Shown one piece after another: positions 12,637 through 23,324 of a stretch of DNA of 64,000 bases. The notes under the pieces were generated by a model. It saw only the letters and a program-made list of their open reading frames with translations. It searched no databases and was not told the origin of the DNA. Origin of the DNA: Thuidium tamariscinum (Eukaryota; Streptophyta; Bryopsida; Hypnales; Thuidiaceae); contig OX344757.2 of assembly GCA_947034885.2 (NCBI GenBank), positions 21,198,001 through 21,262,000 on the forward strand. Direction: 5' to 3'. A program made the position numbers and the translations under genes. The first letter of the stretch is position 1. Every line of letters starts with the position of its first letter.

Positions 12637-13956
12637 ATGGATTCATGTGTCTCCGAGACAACTTCGAATGTTTCTGATGATTATGACTCTGAGTTTGGAG
12701 AGGACGAGGACGAGGACGAAATCTACTTGGATCATATTGTGTGGATCAAACTCCTTGAAGAGCTGTTGATACACATATTTGCAAGATTGCATGTGAAGAA
12801 TATCCTCCAAATTTGTTCTTTAAGCAAGTCTTGGAGATCTACCATAACATCTCCTCAATTCCAGCAAGCATTTTCCGAGGCTTCCTTGGTGAAGATTTCT
12901 CTGCTAGACATAAGTGGTCATCCTAGTACAATCTTCTTCAGCCAAGGGAATAAGGAGGAGCATTTTTGACCTAATTATAGTATTCCTTGTGCAACTAAGC
13001 TGCTTGAAATTTCTTCCGATGTAGCAAGTACAACGAGTGGCCTCATTTGTATTATTGATTATGAAGCACCTGTATTGCATACCGGACTGCATCCTAGATT
13101 GCATATTGGACTTCGTGATCACTATCTTGTCAAAAGAGTTTTTGTTATGAATATGGTGACCTGTGTTTGTCGTGAACTACCCTCTCCTTATATCATGAAC
13201 TTCGCACCTACATTGGTCTAGATGAAGGCAAATTTCAATGGCGGTTATACCATCACGTTTCTTTACACCGAAGACTGTGAATAGCTTCAAGTGACCTCAT
13301 AGTAGGTCTATGATTTTGTAAAGAATACATGGAGCAAAGATGATCATAGAAGAGCCATTGCAAACTTCAAAGATGTGGAAGTTTTCAACACATATTGTTC
13401 TTTAACCTGTGGTCAATTCTATGATGTTCCAGCAACTTTTTATAAGGAGACAAAGGCGATTAGCATACACTACAAGAAACCCATGTTTTGGGTGACGAGC
13501 CCTAATTTTTTATGACGGATTTTAGGTGATGTCAATGTTTACAACCCAAAAATTTTATGTCAACAAAAGTGTCCAATGTAACATCAATGTTGATAGTCCA
13601 ATGTTTTTATGTTAATATTGATGTTACATTGGACATTTTTGTTGACATAAAGTTTTTGAGTTGTTAGCATTGACATCACCTAAAATCTGTTATAAAAAAT
13701 TAGGGCTCGTCACCAAAGACAAAGGTTTCTTATAGTGATATTTAATCATGAAGAAAATGAATGGCTTGATTTTGGATTTTATCTTAATCATGCGCATAGT
13801 GTGTCTAGAGAGTTGTACAAGCTTTGTACCCAGAAAGGGCAGCATGGTGTTTGGAGGCTTGTGTGCTTAAGCAAATGGGAGATGGTATGCAAATTCCCTG
13901 ATTTGGAAGGTGAGTAGACTTGCCTTTGTGTGATGAATGACTTGATTGTTTTGATT
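12637..13956 (+). pseudogene. F-box gene relic with in-frame stops and a MITE insertion
   Basis: The ATG at 12637 opens an acidic N-terminus (EDEDEDE) followed by an F-box (about 12745-12890, core LLEELLIHIFARL and SKSWRS). F-box proteins recruit substrates to SCF ubiquitin ligases. The same frame continues to about 13917 with homology to the fragment at 15853-16292. It is interrupted by TGA at 12967 and TAG at 13219, 13282, 13300, 13303 and 13915. A 270-bp MITE plus its 3-bp duplication (273 bp) also sits in the frame without shifting it. The first ORF alone would give a 110-aa F-box-only peptide. I call it a pseudogene, though a short F-box protein cannot be excluded. Confidence 0.8.
13468..13737. 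mobile_element. CACTA-type MITE inside the F-box relic
   Basis: The ends are CACTACAAGAAACC and the inverse of CACTATAAGAAACC. The target duplication is ATA (13465-13467 and 13738-13740). Internal inverted repeats pair most of the element. The paralogous F-box fragment reads straight through the site (CGATCAACATATTTAAAC near 15938-15955), which gives a natural empty site and confirms the exact boundaries. Confidence 0.92.
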
Positions 13957-14060
13957 CACTATAAGAAACCTATGTTTTAGATGACGGATTTTAGATGACA
14001 TCCAATGATGCAACCTGTGTTTTTATGTCCAAACTAACGTCCGCCATAACATAAAAATTT
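13957..14060 (+). mobile_element. Left part of a related CACTA-type MITE
   Basis: CACTATAAGAAACC at 13957 and about 90 bp of following sequence match the reverse complement of 39950-40031. That region is the matching terminal part of another copy. No partner end is visible before the BTB relic. It marks the point where homology to the F-box paralogue stops. Confidence 0.65.
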
Positions 14061-14271
14061 ATGTGCAAAACAAAACAAAATTCCAATGTTTCTCTTGGGA
14101 TAAATCCAGCCGGGGCAAGTTTGGTGGCTGGCGTCTGGGATGGAGCTCTAGCGTGTGAGTCTGGCTTCTCCCTTCTTGGAACGTCCTCTCGTGTTGCCTC
14201 GTCTTCTTCCCCACCTCGCTGCGTGGAATCCCCTCTCCCTCCCGGCCTTGACTGTTTTGATTTTTCGTACA

Positions 14272-15603
14272 ATGGAGGCAGGTTTCAGTAATAGACGTAC
14301 GAGTGACATAGCGGTCATTCTAATCGCTGCGGAGTTGACCGGAGGAGTGGAGGGTGGAGACACTAGCAAGAAGCAGAAGAGGAACGATGAGAGTGTGTTG
14401 GCTACTTTCACACTTCATTCTCATCGACTCCGTTGTTGGAGTAGATTCTTCGAAGTTGCTATGGAGGAGCGGTGGTCCAACTCCACCACCAACAGTCACA
14501 AGGAGCTTTTCCTAGAGGCCCAGGTAGATGTGCGCTATTACCAAGATTGCTTCGCGAGGATGTATTCCCCTACTTTTATCGCCATTTCAGATGTCGAGCA
14601 TGCTTTGGAGTTGTTAAAGATAGCGTCCCAGATTGAATTTGCAGAGCTGATGGAGCACATTCTTTGTTATTTATCTATAATACGATGGTCCGCCAGTGAC
14701 GATAATAAGATCCGGAATTTCCCGTTCACGACATACGTCGCGTCTAGGGATTTGGTTGAATTGCATGATCACATGCGATTCAGGGACAGTACTGAGGCAA
14801 GTTACCGGTACTTGTTTGCAGTTGCCAAATAATTTGTGAGGTCGAGTCTAGGATTCGCCTTAGATTCTGCAACGACGTCAGATACCGCTACCAGCCAGCG
14901 TTGCTGTTCTTTTTTCGAAAAAATGTTGCACGATATTCTGGCGGGATCTTGTTATGACCTGGCGAACAACACAATCGATATAATGCGTGGCAAAACGAAA
15001 GCATTGTTTTCGAAGATCGTCCAAGTAGGCGATGATACCGAGGTGTTGGATTCCAACTTTGGGAAAATATGTTGGTTGATGAAAATTCTTTTGAGTGCCG
15101 GAGGGGCGAAGGAGGTCGTGGAGTACATGCTAATGAAGAGCGATTTTTCAAGTAGTCTTTCTATGACCTTTACTACGGGTAGAGCTTTGGGAAAATGGTC
15201 GCTTCAATGGACCTATACGTTACTCTCCGGCTTCGATGAAGTATTGGTTGGGCGGCTATTGTTGAATTCTCTCATGTGAGTCCAGTTGTTTGAGCAGTGG
15301 GAGTGGCTATATGAAGCCCTATTTTTAAATAAAGATAAATATAGGGTTCTTACAACAAAACTTGCGAAAACTTTGAGTTCATTCATAGTAACCCTACCTC
15401 ATTATTATCAAACGGCCCTTGTTACAAAGTAGATGAGTCATGTTGATGATGCGGATGCGGAGGATATTTCTATCCCAGCGGCGCTGGAATTGCCTTATGA
15501 TGACCAATTTTTCCGCGAGATACTAGAGTTGGTTCATCCGTTATATATGAGCGATTTGCAGGCAGGGTTACTTTCTCTCGAATCAATTGCTTCCAGTAAG
15601 TGA
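14272..15603 (+). pseudogene. Intronless BTB/POZ gene relic
   Basis: From the ATG at 14272 the frame encodes a plant BTB/POZ protein of the At1g63850-like type. Visible parts are SDIAVIL, FTLHSHRLRCWSRFFEVA, a BTB core ending ISDVEHALELLKIASQIEF, and a helical C-terminal region. BTB proteins of this kind usually act as CUL3 adaptors or scaffolds. The frame stays open for 1.33 kb without a frameshift but has stops at 14830 (TAA), 15277 (TGA) and 15430 (TAG) before a final TGA at 15601. The first ORF would give 186 aa. All three internal stops could come from single C-to-T changes (CAA, CGA, CAG). The absence of introns would fit a retrocopy. No poly(A) tail or flanking duplication was found. 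Confidence 0.75.
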
Positions 15604-15852
15604 AGGGCAGTCAAGATGCACGAGGAAAAAGATGGAGAGGCGTGTGTGGGGAGTTGGTGACCATTTTGCATAAGGTAACACCTAATCTCACATTGACTAC
15701 TACTCTTGGGATATCATCCTCGTTCTGTGAATGAGCTTCTTATGTCTCTAAGGTAACACCTAATTGCAACACTTAAGGTGCCTATCATGATCTTTACCTG
15801 TTCTTGTATTGAGGTAGTTATTGTACACGTTTCTGATACGGGTTCTTGTGTA

Positions 15853-16292
15853 GATGTGGAAGTTTTCAACACGTATCGTTCTTTGACCTGTGGTCAATTC
15901 TATGATGTTCTAGCAACTTTGCATAAGGAGACAGAGGCGATCAACATATTTAAACATCATGAAGAAAGTGAACGGTTCAACTGTGGGTTTTTATCCTTCA
16001 AATCGCAAGGGACATGCGCATAATGTGTCTGGAGAGTTGTACAAGCTTTGTACCCAGGAGGGCGGCATGTGTTTGGAGGCTTGTGTGCTCAAGCAAATGG
16101 GAGATGGTATGCGAATTCCCTGATTTGGAGGGTGCGTGGACTTGCCTTCGTGTGATGAATTACTTGGTTGCTCATGGTTATTTTGTGAAGGTCTTTCACA
16201 TGCCTTCAAAGGTATGGCATAGTTTTCCTGAAGATGATCCCTTTACTACCCGCTTCAGTTTCTGTAATCAGTATGATTTATTCCCTTTTTAG
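15853..16292 (+). pseudogene. Partial F-box paralogue, C-terminal part only
   Basis: The fragment starts GATGTGGAAGTTTTCAAC and matches the relic at about 13375-13950. It then continues past the point where that copy is cut, to a stop at 16290-16292 (ending NQYDLFPF). Within it the homologous reading changes frame near 16020. It has no F-box of its own and no visible promoter. It is a duplicated tail of the same gene family, perhaps the displaced 3' part of the same locus. Confidence 0.75.
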
Positions 16293-16866
16293 TGGAGATT
16301 CGATTCCATTCCATTCCATACCTTGGTTTGATTTTCCCGGTCTGCAATGTAAGGAACTCCAAATATTTGAATAGAATGATGCTGATAACTGGATGCGGAC
16401 TTTATTGAAGGATATTGAGTAGTCTCTCCTTTCCTGGTCATTTCTATGACTGAATTTCTGCATGATTCTTGTAATTGTTGTTCTGTAAACACTCTCCACA
16501 ATCTTACATCCTCTCAAGCATCTTGCAATTGACTCTCTGTGCCTTACAAGTCAACAAGTTTTATTTCTGGGACCACACTATCACGCATTTTTGAATCGTA
16601 AGAATCCAAGTGTGATACTGAAGAATATGGTAAGTTAAAAAATAAGCCTCTAAAGTTCGTCACATTATTGAACAAGGTTGGAGGTTCTTCACTGCGAAGA
16701 AACCAAAATTGGCTGCACGCATTGTTGTAGTTATTCCATGTGGTTTAGGCCAGACCCACTCAGTAAAACTGCTCTAAATAGATTCTCTATCCACATCCGT
16801 TATTATGCTTCTACTCCGATCCGTCAATCCCCCCAGCTAGACTTGGAAGAAAGCTAATGAATTGTT
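16293..16866. other. Spacer between F-box fragment and SDR gene
   Basis: No gene or repeat is recognisable. The part nearest 16866 is probably the 3'UTR of the minus-strand dehydrogenase. Confidence 0.5.
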
Positions 16867-19800
16867 TTAGTGGGAGTTAAGGTAGTCTTCCGTCCATTTC
16901 CAAAGCTTGCTCCGCAAATTCAAGTCCAGCGCTTTGCCTTCCAGAGGATGCTCATTAACATCCATGAAGTATTTCCCAGACACTCCATTCAGGTGTGGGT
17001 GTGTTCCAACATATACTTGCGTTGCAGCACCCTGGTAAGAAGAATACAATCCACCATCAATAAAAAAAGAGAAGAAGAACTCTTTGACTATAAACATCAA
17101 TTCGGTTATATTTGGTAGAATATCACAACTCTGAAACTTTTCAGAACCCAAGTCCCTTGATATTTTTTTGAGATTCATGAAATTAGTTGTGAGGCAGGTG
17201 TGAAAAAAGAAAATCACGTTTGTTAAATTGGAGAAAATTCTGAAAGCCATCATTTCTCGAACAAGAATCGGAAACCTTTCTATTACTCGTAGAATTTTTT
17301 AAGCTTTGACCACTTGAATCTCACAATTTTGGTACTTTGAATAGCACCAATATTTCATGATTTAGACAATTAAAAAGATCTTTTTTGGGTAGTTCTTGTA
17401 ACTCACTTGTTCCGGAGTCTTGAATACGAACGCTGGTGTCAAACCTGGATAGAGCAACGCTGAGAAGATTAGCAGTTGACGTGGCAAGTGATAACTGAAT
17501 ACGCAGTACTATATTGAACAATACTTGTCTAATTACCGAATTTCTACTTCATACTTCAGTGCAAGCTCAGACACTGTATGTCTTGCAATTGATGACGGAT
17601 GATTAAGGTTGCAAATTTCGCTTTTGTGAGTAAAATTTCTCTTCAAAATTTTGATGGCTTCAAGTCAAAAAAGATATTTCCTTCTTCTCTTACTTCTCCA
17701 CTAATTGAAGGCTAAGATGAATAACACGGATAAAAATTTAGAAAATGTTTGTGGAGGAGAAAGGCAACATGAAAACAATTAGTAAGTGTGTCTTGCACTA
17801 ATTGATTTAATTTGAGAAATAGCAGAGAGTAACATTGGTTCATACCTGAGACCACGCCTAGAAACCCATCAAGGAAGGTAAGTTTCGTCCTGATGGCGCC
17901 GGGATGAAGTGTATTGACAGTAATGTTCACACCCTCTTCCTGTTGAAGGACCATCAAATTAACAGTAAGCTTAGTTTCCAATCCAGTGGATACTTAGCGC
18001 CCCTCCATTGTCAAAAAACAATTCCCATTTGCATGTGGTTCATTCTAAAATTTGCATGAGACCCACTCATTTTCTCATAGCTGACTTTGGCATTCGCAGC
18101 ATTAATTTATTTGTTTTCCGACGCCACATGCGGAAGCCGGTTAAGAGTGGCATACCTTCAAACGCGCAGCAAGCTCCTGGCAATGCAAAACACGTGCAAG
18201 GTTCGACTGCCCGTAGCCTGAGAATCCCCAGACCCTGTGGAAAAGAAAAGAAAAAGTGCCACATGTCATCTTCTGAATGGTGTGAGGTAACGTGGACTCT
18301 TCAGAATCTGACGTGGAAACTCTTCACTTTCGGTAATGAGTTGGGTCTTACTCTTTGGTGTTGACGAGTTTGTCGAATTGGATTCCCTCGTCGGGAGTGA
18401 ATTTGTAGCTTGCACCAGAAACCAGCACAATGCGTCCTTCAATGCCGCTTTCCTTGGCAGAGGCCTTCATGGTGTCGAGCAGCAAATCCGTCAGGAGGAA
18501 GTGACCTGAAGACAGTCGGCCACCACGGTGAGAAATCGTTCCAAATATTCAAAAGAACTTTGATCGGTTTTCTAACTTAGATGATGGAAATCATTGAACC
18601 ACAGGGTGTGTGTGTGTGTGTGTGTGTGTGAGATACTTCTGTATGCAAAATGATCATAATTTTCTAAGATTTTAGATGTCATAATTCATAAAATTATACC
18701 TGAAGAAATGGAGACAATCATTCTAGAAACCACTCGAAAAAAGGAAAATCATCTCCTTTACCTAGATAGTTGGTTGCAAACATGAGCTCCAAGCCATCGC
18801 GATTATTACTCGGAGCCTTGATCGAAGTAATCCCACCATTATTCCTGCACCAGAAAAAGTCCCCAAAGCAAATAATTCATGAGCACAGAGGCCAAGTCAA
18901 ACGGCTTTAAACCATTTGCACATGAGCTTCAATTTTTTGGAAAACAAGACATCAATGCCTTCGTCTTTTCACTTGCTTGAAGAAAATACGCTTGTATATA
19001 AACAGTAAGATGGGACTTGTTGCAATTCAACAATACCCAAATGGAATGTGAAAGCAAAGCGCTGTTATGAGAACCACACGATGTTAAATGTTTGGATCTT
19101 GGACTCTTTGCCAACCATGATCAATCCAGGCTCTCGAAATCATGGGGCTGATATTCAATTTTACAGTTCGAAGGCCCCTTGAAATCTTGGTGCAGACTTA
19201 CTTAAAGCAATTTGAATGTGGAGCGGCTTACACGAGAAGGTTAAGCGGGAGTTTCGACTCCTTATATTCGGAGCAAAACTTGCGCACCGACTTGACATCG
19301 CTCAAGTCCAAGTGCATCACCAGCACGCGAGCCTCGCTGCCAACTTCTTCCACGATCTGGGCCTTCACGGATTCGCCTAACTTCAAATTCCGAATCGCCA
19401 GGATCACGCGAGCACCTCGCTTTGCCAGCACTCTCGCAGTTTCCAAGCCGATCCCCGCAGTTCCACCTGCGACGTTGTAGTGCAATTCGGCCCAGGGTGA
19501 AATTCCGCATCTAGCTAGCTATACTTAGAATTGATTTGCACCAGAGATGTCCAGAAATTTCTTAGACCCAATTCCATACTGCAAGTGTGGAATTATACAG
19601 CTTGAGAGGGGGATATATAGAGCCCCGAAATTCCCTGCTGTAGCTGTGAAATTCTGTCGTTGCACTAAGGAATTGGGGAACCCCATTCGGCTCCAGGTTT
19701 CAGTCGAGAAACTCAATCAAAAACCTGTTTCCCGTTTTTCAAAATTCATATATCCGAGCTTCACCATGTCTGCGAATTCAGCCATTCTAACAAAGATGAG

Positions 19801-19984
19801 GTAAGTTTCTCTAGCTAGCTCGATCTCTCGCAAGCTGGCAGCGGAAAGAATGTAATCTCGTACCTGTGACAATGGCGGTCACGCCCTTGAGATTGAGCCC
19901 TTCGGTGACATCCTCCGCAGTGGCCCCCGATCCGAACCCACTCGGGCCGGGAGTGCCCCGAAAGTAACGCCACAAAGCAAGCAT
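16867..19984 (-). CDS. Short-chain dehydrogenase/reductase, TIC32/retinol dehydrogenase-like
   Basis: Eight exons read on the minus strand with GT-AG borders and matching phase: 19984-19864, 19466-19232, 18844-18762, 18505-18352, 18234-18156, 17939-17846, 17444-17407 and 17031-16867. They encode 322 aa, the usual length of plant TIC32-like SDRs. The Rossmann NAD(P) motif TGGTAGIG is at residues 40-47. NNGG at 120-123 replaces the usual NNAG. FATNYLGHF, TVNTLHPGAIRTKL and the tail GVSGKYFMD are family signatures. The catalytic YxxxK reads YGQSN (205-209), so the lysine is asparagine here. VLVSGAS supplies a serine at 176. The protein may therefore bind cofactor without normal reductase activity. 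Chloroplast location is inferred from the TIC32 family. The start is the first ATG (19984) in a frame that joins exon 2. Confidence 0.92.
18606..18630. repeat. (GT)n microsatellite in SDR intron 3
   Basis: A 25-bp uninterrupted GT repeat lies in the intron between exons 3 and 4 of the dehydrogenase. Confidence 0.95.
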
Positions 19985-22787
19985 GATGTTCGTAGTCCCC
20001 ACACTCGTCCCTTCGGCACTGCGCCGAGAACGACACTCTCAAGATAGACAGGCACAGTACGTGAGCACAGATCCTCGCAGTAAGGATTTGATGAATTCGC
20101 CATCGTCGCCATGCTACTTAAGAATCGCTCACAGCCATTGAGAAGACGAGAGCAAGGTCGCCCATCCTCTTGAGAAAATTTGATTGGACTCTGGGAGTCG
20201 CCGTTGACGGCCGGTCCAGTTTTGACGAGGATTGACGAGCCTATAGTTGACCTGCGGCAAATCAACGATGAGCAGCACCCGAATTGTTTCTGGCCTACGG
20301 TCACCGGATTCGGCAAATCGGCAAGGACTCGTGGCGGAGTTGAAGACCTTGACGTAAGTTAGTCAGCTTGTTGTGAAATTGTATCATTCCTGCGTTTTGT
20401 GGAAATTGGTGGCGCGAGAAGCTTCGTCGTCAGTTCCATTGGGGGCAGCATGGGTCCAATTGCACCATTTCAAAGGAAATCTTGACATTTGCCATATAAA
20501 AGTAGTTTTTTTTCCGACAGTCTTTCCATTACAATTCTGAAAAGGGGTTGATCAATGCTTTTGCGGGCTGACGGATGGATGAATGTAGGAAGACAACTAA
20601 ATTGAATCCTTCACCAAATTGGAAGAGATTGCTCATGTAGAACCTGCTCAAAAAGTAAGAAGAGTGTTGAATTATTTGTTGTAGCTTGAAGACTTTAGAA
20701 ATTTTTCCATTGACTCAAGCATGGTTGTTGATTGGATGAAATTCATATAGTTATTGAGGGGTGGGCATATTTGGGAAAAAATGGTGGTTAATACCAAGAT
20801 AGCCAATGAAAGGGAAAAATAACTAGTTGGATTTGCAAAAAACAAGACAAAATCAATAAAAAAATTTTAATTTTTTTATTTGCAATAAATTTTTTTTTTA
20901 AAAATGAACTGGGTACTTACAAAAGAAATTGAATATGGCAATTAAAGGGGAATAGTTGGTAAAGCTCAAAAAAAAAATTCAAGTACTAATGTATAGTCTA
21001 CTTAACTTTTAATTTTGATTTCTTATTGGTAGCAAGATGCACAATAACAAATAAATCTTCCATTTTGGAACATCAATTTGTCACTTCTATATTTTCATCC
21101 ATAAGTTATCTAAACTTAGTAGAATCCATTCAAATTTTGAGAATTTTAAAAAAAAATGTTAATGATAATGTTTTCTACACATTTTTACTAGGCATTAATT
21201 TAGAGCCCGCTTTAGTGTTTTTCTAATATTGTAATAGTAGCTAGTCAAAGTTTGACAAAAATCTACAATAGTTTAAATATTGGGTTGTCTCGCTCAAGAT
21301 TGTTGGGCCACTTCAAGAATGTACTTCAAGTATGATTTATAAGTTTGCAACCCAATTAATATGCAAAAGGGCTCTTTAATGGAATAGTTCATCCATTATA
21401 CAAAGTACCAAATGAGTAGTTTCACACCCTTGTCATGAATCTTGTCATAAAATCCATCACAATTTCATCCTTAAGAGATATTATTCAATTATTTGATAAT
21501 TGAGAGATTATTATTAAACAAATTTGATGAATGGCTAAACTCTTGATTTTGACTCACTTCTAATAGAGGTATACAACATGTTGTAAATAATGAAGAATGC
21601 AATTGTGTCTAAGCAAGGTGTATGATAGTTTCAACAATATGATGTGCAAAAAATTTATATAACTATGTCTTTTGTATATGAAATGAAAGCTAGAAGAGGA
21701 TATGGTTTGCAACACAATTCTAACTTCCATTTGATCAACTCATAACATTATTTTGCCAAATTTATGACTCACCTTGATTTTTTTAAAAAGGCCATGGCAA
21801 AATATATTGTTGGTGTTTAAAGTTTAAGATTCAACAACGAACATATAGGAAGTGGAATCAACATCATAATAAAGGAACATGTAAGACAAACGATACTATG
21901 AAAGCTATTATGAAAGGGATATCCATTATGACAAAGGTCATGTACAAAGATACAAATTCTAATGACTTCTAATTATTTTCTTTTAGTACACAGTAATAAA
22001 TTAGTTTATAAGCATAAACCTCCAAACACACCCTTGTTTTCCTTATTGAATGATGTTGTAATTTTGACCATTCATTATTTACAGTAAGACCAAGTTGAGA
22101 TTGTAGATCTCTAAATAGAATTACAAGTAGATGGATCACAATAGAGATGAAATATGATGCATGTGATATACTTTTCGAACCAACCTTATTCTTTCCATAC
22201 TTACAACAACATCTACACTAAGTAGTGTAATCATGTTGCCCTACCCTAAAAAAATTACTTTACAAGCCATTAAAGTCAACAAATATTTTCTATAGATATT
22301 TTCATTTGTACACATGGAGGTTGACAAGTCCCAACTACAACAATGCCTAATTAAAAAGTAGTGCATTCTCGTAGAAGAACAATACATATTTATAGTGGCA
22401 CATGTCAGAAAATTATTGTGGGACCACCTAACTTCACTATTTAGTGTAATCCACTATTTCACTATTGTAAGGGAGAGGCACCTAATGGTACACCTATACC
22501 CAATGCCGTCCGTTTCTACAGAATACAATCATTTCAGGCTATAAATGTAAGTAGGCAGTACATGGCTTATTTCTTTTGACCTAAAACAATAAACAGTCTA
22601 CAATCCCGCTACATTTCTGCTCTACAATGAACAATTAGGTTTCTATAAAACAAGGTTCCTCCTGAAACAATCTTGTCTCTTATTCAGGAGATAACAACTC
22701 AGGGAAAATGTCCATGGCTGCCGTGATCTTCACATTGACATCGGAATCGTCAGAACAAAATAATTAAAACTTGGGATGCAGGATCCG
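19985..22787. other. SDR upstream region and AT-rich spacer
   Basis: About 400 bp upstream of the SDR start are GC-richer and probably hold its promoter and 5'UTR. ORFs there have no recognisable domain. From about 20500 to 22650 the DNA is AT-rich, and I see no gene. Confidence 0.5.
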
Positions 22788-22796
22788 AAAAAAAAA
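22788..22796 (-). terminator. Pol III terminator of tRNA-Gln
   Basis: On the minus strand a run of nine T follows the tRNA 3' end after about 8 nt, the usual RNA polymerase III stop signal. Confidence 0.85.
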
Positions 22797-22804
22797 GAGA
22801 GCGA

Positions 22805-22876
22805 AGGTCCCGGCGAGATTTGAACTCGCGTTACTGGATTCAGAGTCCAATGTCCTGACCACTAGACTACGGGACC
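22805..22876 (-). tRNA. tRNA-Gln (anticodon CTG)
   Basis: This 72-nt cloverleaf decodes CAG codons. The acceptor stem GGTCCCG/CGGGACC pairs perfectly with a T discriminator. The anticodon loop is CTCTGAA, and the T arm is GCGAG-TTCAAAT-CTCGC. The internal A box (TAGTCTAGTGG) and B box (GTTCAAATC) are intact and CCA is not encoded, as in nuclear genes. There is no intron. Confidence 0.97.
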
Positions 22877-23324
22877 TGACAACTGCCGTCATCCGTGGAG
22901 CTGGAGAAACGCAAACTCAGCTCGGATGATCGAGAAGGTTAATTGTAACTTCCTATTCTAAATGTTTGCAAATTATTGGGACACACGTCCGACCTAAAAA
23001 TAGAAGGTTACATTTAATTGAAGTAACTTCCTGGGTAAATATTTACCATCCATGAAACGATCTAACAATGTTAACCTTATATTTTTAAAGTATTAAAGTA
23101 CTAAAATAATACTCCGAGTAACAGATTTGACTAAATTTAAATGGCAACCAACTTGAGGTGATACAGAGAGAGAATCAGAGTAAGTTTAGAATAAACCCAA
23201 CTTTCTAGAATGCATTTCAGATGGGCTATAGAATCCTGCATATTGAGGAGATGATATTCATGTGAATCGCAGCAGGAAAAGCACAGAAGATTCGGAGAAA
23301 AACTTGCAGCAAAATTAAAAGAGC
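22877..23324. other. Spacer between tRNA-Gln and CRR7
   Basis: The first part lies upstream of the tRNA. The part near 23324 is probably the 3'UTR of the minus-strand CRR7. Nothing else is recognisable. Confidence 0.5.

Noticed and set aside
19879-20316. 145-aa minus-strand ORF upstream of the SDR as a gene
   Set aside because: It overlaps SDR exon 1 in another frame and its 5' leader, and has no domain. It is most likely a shadow plus UTR.
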